Source: Uranotaenia lowii
Lineage: Eukaryota > Arthropoda > Insecta > Diptera > Culicidae
DNA: 64,000 nucleotides
NCBI RefSeq assembly: GCF_029784155.1
Contig: NC_073691.1
Span: forward strand, 23,915,639 to 23,979,638
Reading direction: 5' to 3'
The notes under the pieces were generated by a model. It saw nothing but the letters and a program-made list of their open reading frames with translations, ran no database searches and was not told where the DNA came from. The position numbers and the translations under genes are program-made. How positions within the stretch are numbered: the first letter of the stretch is position 1; every line of letters starts with the position of its first letter. Shown here one piece after another: positions 57,166 through 64,000 of this stretch.

Positions 57166-57340
57166 AATCATTTTTGGTAATTTCAGACTCCCCCTTCCCC
57201 CCTTGTATACTTTTGTCCATATAAAATTTCGAAAATTTGTATGGAGCGTAGACTTTGGCAACCCCCCCCCCCTCCATCCTGAAGTCTACGTGGTTTATGG
57301 ATGATCCCTAAGGGCTATCCATAAACCATGTGATCAAAAT
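57166..57340. repeat. Mosquito CCATAAACCACGTGG repeat with poly-C core
   Basis: The body has CTCCCCCTTCCCCC, TTGTATACTTTTGTCCATA, TGTATGGAGCGTAGAC and a run of C residues near 57260. It ends in a second palindrome, TACGTGGTTTATGGAT...ATCCATAAACCATGTG (57288-57333). A decayed third arm (AAGTGGTTAATGGGTGGTCC) lies at 57423. Confidence 0.7.
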
Positions 57341-57639
57341 GTAGTCAAGTTTCAACCTCCTTCTATTCGTCATCAATGAAAACTTTTATGAACCTTCAAT
57401 CACCCCCAACCCTTAAAATACCAAGTGGTTAATGGGTGGTCCTCTACGTGGGTCAGGACAACCCCCAAAAAACATACAGTGTTAAATGACTGGGAATTTT
57501 AGTTCAAAAGCAGAAAATTTCAACTAAATTTAAAGGCTGACAAAATCGGGATAAAATGCTGACAAAATCGGGGATAGACAAAATCGGGGGTAGACAAAAT
57601 CGGGAGCTGACAAAATCGGAACAATACTGTATTTTAAAA

Positions 57640-60600
57640 TATTTAAATGATATTTTTTTGGCATTCTATATTTGTGATATGAAATTTTCTGACATTTTTG
57701 TCATTTTTTTGATATTTTTATGAAATTTGAAATAACCCTTTTTGACCTTCTCGAGACATTTTGTGAAATATTTGTCAATTTTGTGACAATTTTATGATAT
57801 TTTTAACGTTCTTGTAATTTTTATCATTTTTGTCACTTTTTTGTCATTTTTGTAACTTTTTTGTCATATTTTTAATTCTTTAAATTTGTAATTTTTGCAA
57901 TTTTTGTAATTTTTGTATTTTTTGCAATTTTTGAGTTTTGTCATTTTTATAATTTTTGTAATTTTTTTTAATTATTGTCATTTTTATCATTTTTGTCATT
58001 TTTGTCATTTTGTCATTTTTGGTCATTTTTGTCATTTTTGTGATTTTTGTCATTTTTGTCATTTTTGTCATTTTTGTCATTTTTGTCATTTTTGTCGTTT
58101 TTGTCATTTTTGTCATTTTTTCTTTTTTTCATTTTTGTCATTTTTTCTTTTTTTTTCATTTTTGTCAATTTTCTCATTTTTGTCATTTTTGTCATTTTTG
58201 TCATTTTTGTCATTTTTGTCATTTTTGTCATTTTTGGCTTTTTTTGTCATTTCTTTCTTTTTTTTTGTCATTTTTTTCATTTTTGTCATTTTTGACATTT
58301 TTGTCATTTTTGTCATTTTTGTCATTTTTGTCATTTTGTCATTTTTGTTATTTTTGCCATTTTTGTCATTTTTGTCTTTTTTGTCATTTTGACATTTTTG
58401 TCATTTTTGTCATTTTTGTCATTTTTGTCATTTTTGTCATTTTTGTCATTTTTGTCATTTTTGTCATTTTTGTCATTTTTGTCATTTTTGTCATTTTTGT
58501 CATTTTTGTCATTTTTGTCATTTTTGTCATTTTTGTCATTTTTGTCATTTTTGTCATTTTTGTCATTTTTGTCATTTTTGCCATTTTTGCCATTTTTGTC
58601 ATTTTTGTCATTTTTGTCATTTTTGTCATTTTTGTCATTTTTGTCATTTTTGTCATTTTTGTCATTTTTGTCATTTTTGTTATTTTTGTCATTTTTGTCA
58701 TTTTTGTCATTTTTGTCATTTTTGTCATTTTTGTCATTTTTGTCATTTTTGTCATTTTTGTCATTTTTGTCATTTTTGCCATTTTTGCCATTTTTGTCAT
58801 TTTTGTCATTTTTGTCATTTTTGTCATTTTTGTCATTTTTGCCATTTTTGTCATTTTTGTCATTTTTGTCATTTTTGTCATTTTTGTCATTTTTGTCATT
58901 TTTGTCATTTTTGTCATTTTTGTCATTTTTGTCATTTTTGTCATTTTTGTCATTTTTGTCATTTTTGTCATTTTTGTCATTTTTGTCATTTTTGTCATTT
59001 TTGTCATTTTTGTCATTTTTGTCATTTTTGTCATTTTTGTCATTTTTGTCATTTTTGTCATTTTTGTCATTTTTGTCATTTTTGTCATTTTTGTCATTTT
59101 TGTCATTTTTGTCATTTTTGTCATTTTTGTCATTTTTGTCATTTTTGTCATTTTTGTCATTTTTGTCATTTTTGTCATTTTTGTCATTTTTGTCATTTTT
59201 GTCATTTTTGTCATTTTTGTCATTTTTGTCATTTTTGTCATTTTTGTCATTTTTGTCATTTTTGGCATTTTTGGCATTTTTGGCATTTTTGGCATTTTTG
59301 TCATTTTTGTCATTTTTGTCATTTTTGTCATTTTTGTCATTTTTGTCATTTTTGTCATTTTTGTCATTTTTGTCATTTTTGTCATTTTTGTTATTTTTGT
59401 CATTTTTGTCATTTTTGTCATTTTTGTCATTTTTGTCATTTTTGTCATTTTTATCATTTTTGTCATTTTTGTCATTTTTGTCATTTTTGTCATTTTTGTC
59501 ATTTTTGTCATTTTTGTCATTTTTGTCATTTTTGTCATTTTTGTCATTTTTGTCATTTTTGTCATTTTTGTCATTTTTGTCATTTTTGTCATTTTTGTCA
59601 TTTTTGTCATTTTTGTCATTTTTGTCATTTTTGTCATTTTTGTCATTTTTGTCATTTTTGTCATTTTTGTCATTTTTGTCATTTTTGTCATTTTTGTCAT
59701 TTTTGTCATTTTTGTCATTTTTGTCATTTTTGTCATTTTTGTCATTTTTGTCATTTTTGTCATTTTTGTCATTTTTGTCATTTTTGTCATTTTTGTCATT
59801 TTTGTCATTTTTGTCATTTTTGTCATTTTTGTCATTTTTGTCATTTTTGTCATTTTTGTCATTTTTGTCATTTTTGTCATTTTTGTCATTTTTGTCATTT
59901 TTGTCATTTTTGTCATTTTTGTCATTTTTGTCATTTTTGTCATTTTTGTCATTTTTGTGTCATTTTTGTGTCATTTTTGTGTCATTTTTGTCATTTTTGT
60001 CATTTTTGTCATTTTTGTCATTTTTGTGATCGCTGTCATTTTTGTCATTTTTGTCATTTTTGAGTCATTTTTGTCATTTTTGGCATTTTTGTCATTTTTG
60101 TCATTTTTGTGTCATTTTTTTGTCATTTTTGTGTCATTTTTGTGTCATTTTTGTGTCATTTTTGTGTCATTTTTGTGTCATTTTTGTGTCATTTTTTTGT
60201 CATTTTTGTGTCATTTCTGTGTCATTTTTGTGTCATTTTTGTGTCATTTTTGTGTCATTTGTTGTGTTATTTTTGTGTTATTTTTGTGTCATTTTTGCGT
60301 TATATTTGTGTCATTTTAGTGTCATTTTGTGTCATTTTGTGTCATTTTGTGTCATTTTGTGTCATTTTGTGCCATTTTTGTGTCATTTTTGTTAGCGTCA
60401 GTTTTGTGTTTTTTTTGTGTCATTTTTGTGTCATTATTATGTCACATTTGTGATTTTTTTGTCATTTTTGTCATTTGTGTCATTTTTGTGTCATTTTTGT
60501 GTCATTTTTGTGTCATTTTTTGTGTTATTTTTGTGTCATTTTTGCGTTATATTTGTGTCATTTTTGCGTTATATTTGTGTCATTTTGTGTCATTTTTGTG

Positions 60601-60720
60601 TCATTTTTGTTAGCGTCAGTTTTGTGTAATTTTTGTGTCATTTTTGTGTCATTATTATGTCACATTTGTGATTTTTTGTCATTTTTTGTCATTTCTGTTA
60701 TTTTTGCATTTTTTGTCGTT
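57640..60720. repeat. (TTTTTGTCA)n satellite-like array
   Basis: The unit is 9 bp. From about 58387 to 59955 it is nearly pure, about 174 units, with variants such as TTTTTGGCA four times in a row near 59265. Both sides are degenerate, and from 59955 the unit becomes 11 bp (TTTTTGTGTCA) or 10 bp. Because 9 is a multiple of 3 and the unit has no stop in five of six frames, false open frames up to 769 codons (VIF repeats), 546 (SFL) and 522 on the minus strand (KMT) arise. None is a gene. Confidence 0.97.
60391..60690. repeat. 218-bp duplication inside the array
   Basis: GTTAGCGTCAGTTTTGTG, then GTGTCATTATTATGTCACAT, occurs at 60391 and again at 60609. Confidence 0.8.
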
Positions 60721-61860
60721 TTGCAATCAAACAAAATTTCTATAATTTACTAAAGTTTTGGCTTGAGTTTTTTGAGAATTGGCATGTCTTCTAGTTTTAA
60801 AATCTTCATCAAGGGAAAATATTCCTCTACTAGTTTTGAATTCTGTTTTCACTAATATGACTTAGGATTGTAATAACCATTCTGGTCTCGGGTCTAATAA
60901 CAGTCCTCAAAGTAACTTATTCATCCAAGACAACAAATCATTGAGCAAATGGCTCATAATTACAGTCCCTCAGAAACATAAAAAAGCAGTTATTTTTGGG
61001 ACCATAAAAACAATAATTTTCCGCCTAGACGGCCCTCAATTGAAGCGAGCTCAACAATTAATTAAATATCCCACCCAAGTTTTGATGTTGATTCGAATCA
61101 CCAAACCGAAGCAATGGTCAGCTCAAAAGTACAATAAAAAACCACCCCAATTAATTGTCCTAATCTAATAAAGCCCCACGGTTCCGATTTCACAGATTTT
61201 TTTTCCGCGTAACGTCGCTGATACTTTACAAGAAAGGAAAAATCCTTACGATTATGCCAATTCCAAGCCACAAAATCGTGTTCACCAAGCGTTTATCACT
61301 CTGTTACCCACCCTCTTGAATTCGACTGACTCTTGTTCGTGTATTCAAATTTTCTTACTTCAAGTTGCTGTTCATACTTCTTAACGACACGCTTACAGAA
61401 AAAGTCCCCCCTAGTCTCGAAATAGAAGGGGGAGAAAAAAACCACCATCACCGATTCGAATTTCAATCGACTTACATCCCCTTGACAGTTTTTGCTGTTG
61501 CTATTTCTTCCAACAGTTGTCGATTTCCTTTTGGTGAGAACATTCCTGTTTCAAGTTTTTTTTTTTAATCCCACCCCCACACATTTTTTTCCCATTCTGA
61601 TTTTTGGTTCTCGGTTTGGTCATCTCACTTGAGTGTGGCTTTCCCAAAATCAAACAATCGCATCAAAAGTCTCTCGCCTTTTAAGGGCTAGCCAGTCTTT
61701 ATGTTTCCTGCAGCACGCGCGTTTCACTTTTATCTTTATGGCAATCGAGAATCGTATTTTTGTCCCTGGGCCGCGGTGCCCCGGTTTTATGGCCAGCGCA
61801 AGTTTTGATGATCGTGATTGTTGAGGTGAATTTATATATTTTTCTTCCTAGCTGTCGCCC
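60721..61860. other. No supported gene
   Basis: The block has moderate GC at 61150-61850. A 75-codon plus frame (60941-61168) is basic (KKAVIFGTIKTIIFRLDG) but unrecognised. No splice or promoter context was found. Confidence 0.4.
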
Positions 61861-61899
61861 AAAATCACAAAATTTGAGCTCATAAATTTTGATTGAAGC

Positions 61900-63560
61900 T
61901 TGAAAAAACTGTTTTGTAATATTTTTTTTTTTCAGGCTTAATATAAATTTTATTTATGACATCACTCAAAGTTTGGAATTCTTGAGATCAATGCCAGTTT
62001 TCCTCATATTTTGTTAAGTTTTGAACATTTTTTTTTGTAACTTTGAATAATTTTGTGTGATTTTAAAATATATAGTATAATTATATGGTATAATTCTGTG
62101 TAATTTTGTGTTGTTTTGTGAAATTTTGTGTAATTTTATGACATTTTGTAAATTTTGAATGATTGTTTACGGCAATTGAAAAAAAAGTGTGTTTTTGTAT
62201 TATTTTGAGTATTTTTTGTAATTTTGCGTAATTTTGTATAATTTTGTGTTATTTGTATAATTTTGTTTATTTTTGTGAAATTTTGCGTAATTTTTGTAAT
62301 TTTGTGCAAAATGACAAAAATGGCAAAAAAAAATTACAAAACTAAATTTTATGTGATTTTTTGTTATCTTGTGTAATTTTGCATAATTTTGTGTAATTCT
62401 GTGCAATTTTGTGAAATTTTGTTTCATTTTGTGTAATAAAGTATATTTTAGTGTAAATTTGTTTAATTTTGTGTATTTTTTGAAATTTCGTTTGATTTTG
62501 TAAAATATAGTGATATTTTGAATTATTCTTTACGACAATTCAAAAATGTTTTTGATTTTTTTATAATTTTGTGTAATTTTGCGTAGTTTTGTATTGTTTT
62601 GTGTAATTTTGTGTAATTATGTGGAAGAAATCTGTGGCTTATTGTGTTGCTTTGTAATATTTTGTGCATTAATTTGTGGAAGTTATATGGTTTTTTGTGT
62701 TTAATTTTTTGTTAATTAGTGTAATTTTTTTTTAAATTTGTGTACTCTGTCTAATTATGTATATGTTTGTGTAATTCTGAGTATTTTTTTGTAATATTGT
62801 GTGAAATAACAAAAATGGTGAAAAAGTGACAAAATGAAATTCTGAGTAGTTTTTTTTGTAATTCTGTGTGAAATGACAAAAATGAAGAAAAAATGTCAAA
62901 ATGAAATTTTGTTTTTTTTTTGTAATCTTGTTAATTTGGTAGAAATCGGTATAATTATGTATGGTTTCGTGTAGTTTTGTGTAATTTTGTGTAATTTTTT
63001 AAATTCTTGTTGTTTTGTGTAATTTTGTGTTATTTTGTGAAATTTTTAAAAATTGTTCAAGACAATTAAAGAGAAATCTGCGAATAATTGTGTATCTGCT
63101 ACTAATTTTGTGTAATTTTTGCGTAGTTTTGTGTAATTTTATGTTATTTTTAATAATTATTCACGACGATTGAAGAGAAACCTGTGGATAATTGTGTTTT
63201 TTTTTTGTAATTTCGCCTATTTTGGTATAACTTTGAGTGATTTGATGTAACTTTGTGTAGTTTTGTGTGAAACAGACAAATATGGCGATAAACAACACAA
63301 GGAAAATTTGTGTAATTTTGCGAGAGCTTGGGTGTTACTTTGTGACATTTTGTGTAATTTTGTGTAATTTTGTGAAAACTTGTGTAATTTCGAAAAAACT
63401 TCACGGCAATAAAAAAAAATCTGAGGAAATTTATATAACTACGCAGTATTTTGTGCATTAATTTGTTGTAATATTGTGCATTTTTGTGTAAAATTTTGAA
63501 AATTTATGTACTTTTTGTGATCTTGTGTAGTTTTGTTTAGTTTTTGGTAATTTTGTATAG
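61900..63560. repeat. Degenerate 10-mer array, TTTTGTGTAA-like
   Basis: Units such as AATTTTGTGTAATTTTGTG dominate. Short islands of the opposite type (AATGACAAAAATGGCAAAA at 62309, 62808 and 62871) are interspersed. The minus-strand frames with repeated NYTK or KITQNYK residues come from the array. Confidence 0.85.
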
Positions 63561-63564
63561 TTTT

Positions 63565-64000
63565 AGATGAAGAAAAAAAATCAAACATCAAAAACAACGA
63601 AAATGACAGGATCGACAAAAATGACAAAAATAACAAAAATGGCAAACCTGACAAAAATGACAGAAATGACGAAAATGACAAAAATGACAAATATAACGAA
63701 AATTAAGAAAATTAAGAAAATGATAAAAATGACAGAAATGACAAAAATGGCGAAAATGACAAAAATGACAAAAATGACAAAAATGACAAAAATGACGATA
63801 ATGTCAAAAATTACATAAATGACAAAAATGACAAAAATTACAAAAATTATGAAAATAAAGAAAATTAAGAAAATGATAAAAATGACAAAAATGACAAAAA
63901 AGACAATAATGACAAAAATGACAAAAAAAAAAAACAAAAATGACAAAAATGACAAAAATGCCAATAGTGACAAAAGTGATAAAAACTGGCATAAATAACA
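63565..64000. repeat. (AAAAATGAC)n array, inverted relative to 57.6-60.7 kb
   Basis: The unit is the reverse complement of the 9-mer at 57.6-60.7 kb. It runs off the right edge of the window. The overlapping 83- and 130-codon frames are products of the repeat. Confidence 0.95.

Larger units (their letters stand above)
54381..57629 (+). mobile_element. pogo/Tigger-type DNA transposon, about 3.25 kb, degenerate
   Basis: TA flanks both ends (54379-54380 and 57630-57631). The left end reads CAGTACTGTTCCGATTTTGT and the right, reverse-complemented, CAGTATTGTTCCGATTTTGT, both then CAGC. GACAAAATCGGG-like motifs are iterated just inside: two at the left (54425-54465) and five at the right (57537-57620). 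The interior holds remnants of a CENP-B-type helix-turn-helix and a DDE domain (55440-56358). Other repeats have inserted into it, at 54560-54900 and 57110-57350. Confidence 0.85.

Noticed and set aside
58010..60319. 769-codon plus-strand open frame (VIF repeats), and the 546- and 522-codon frames beside it
   Set aside because: All come from the stop-free 9-bp unit TTTTTGTCA; they have no domain and overlap each other on both strands.

Overview
This window looks like repeat-rich intergenic or intronic DNA from a dipteran insect, most probably a mosquito (Culicidae). It is AT-rich and has no bacterial-style gene packing. Every long open frame is either a transposon remnant or a by-product of a tandem repeat. 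The mosquito call rests on recognised repeat styles: a DD37E-type mariner transposase (51.1-51.8 kb), an RTE-clade retrotransposon (48.0-49.5 kb), the 'flanking CCATAAACCACGTGG' hairpin repeat (57.1-57.3 kb), the 'CCGTTCGATTTTGGCAACA' inverted-repeat element (42.5-42.9 kb), and introns of about 60-66 bp in a candidate transcribed unit. The species cannot be named from sequence alone.

Layout. 0-5.3 kb: degenerate tandem repeats and a broken LINE on the minus strand (endonuclease and reverse transcriptase both recognisable). 6.47-9.44 kb: a large complex satellite of about 40-bp subunits organised into a roughly 745-bp higher-order repeat. 11.3-14.8 kb: inverted-repeat and non-autonomous elements. 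20.4-23.4 kb: a 3-kb hAT-type element with an 8-bp target duplication. 23.9-24.5 kb: a (TAATG)n array of about 125 units. 27.1-29.3 kb: a dead Tc1-like transposon (TA target site) that carries an intact 484-bp hAT-type MITE. 31.2-32.1 and 34.3-35.5 kb: two non-autonomous TA-target elements with iterated subterminal motifs. 32.2-32.7 kb: a candidate small spliced unit on the minus strand. 36.1-36.8 kb: two tandem MITE copies. 42.4-43.0 kb: a candidate insect core promoter (Inr plus a correctly spaced DPE), a 5' UTR split by a MITE, and a 16-codon first exon ending in a splice donor; this is the best candidate for a host gene start. 45-47.6 kb: hairpins, an LTR-like block and a tRNA-derived SINE. 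48-52.1 kb: RTE reverse transcriptase, a separate RTE endonuclease fragment, mariner and SINE. 54.4-57.6 kb: a 3.25-kb pogo/Tigger-type element with recognisable HTH and DDE parts. 57.6-60.7 kb: a (TTTTTGTCA)n array. 61.9-64.0 kb: related 10-mer repeats, then the same 9-mer in the opposite orientation.

No host protein is complete here. The biology on view is mobile DNA: autonomous relics (LINE, RTE, Tc1, DD37E mariner, pogo) alongside many non-autonomous elements whose ends and target sites can be defined to the base. Four TA-target elements (31.2, 34.3, 42.5 and 54.4 kb) share a design of several iterated copies of a short terminal motif. They may be one poorly described pogo-like group; this is the most interesting hypothesis from the window. 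Between the elements lie blocks of moderate GC (5.6-6.3, 9.5-11.1, 17.1-18.5, 24.7-26.6, 33.1-33.9, 38.9-40.6, 52.9-54.0, 61.2-61.8 kb) that look single-copy but show no exon I can support.
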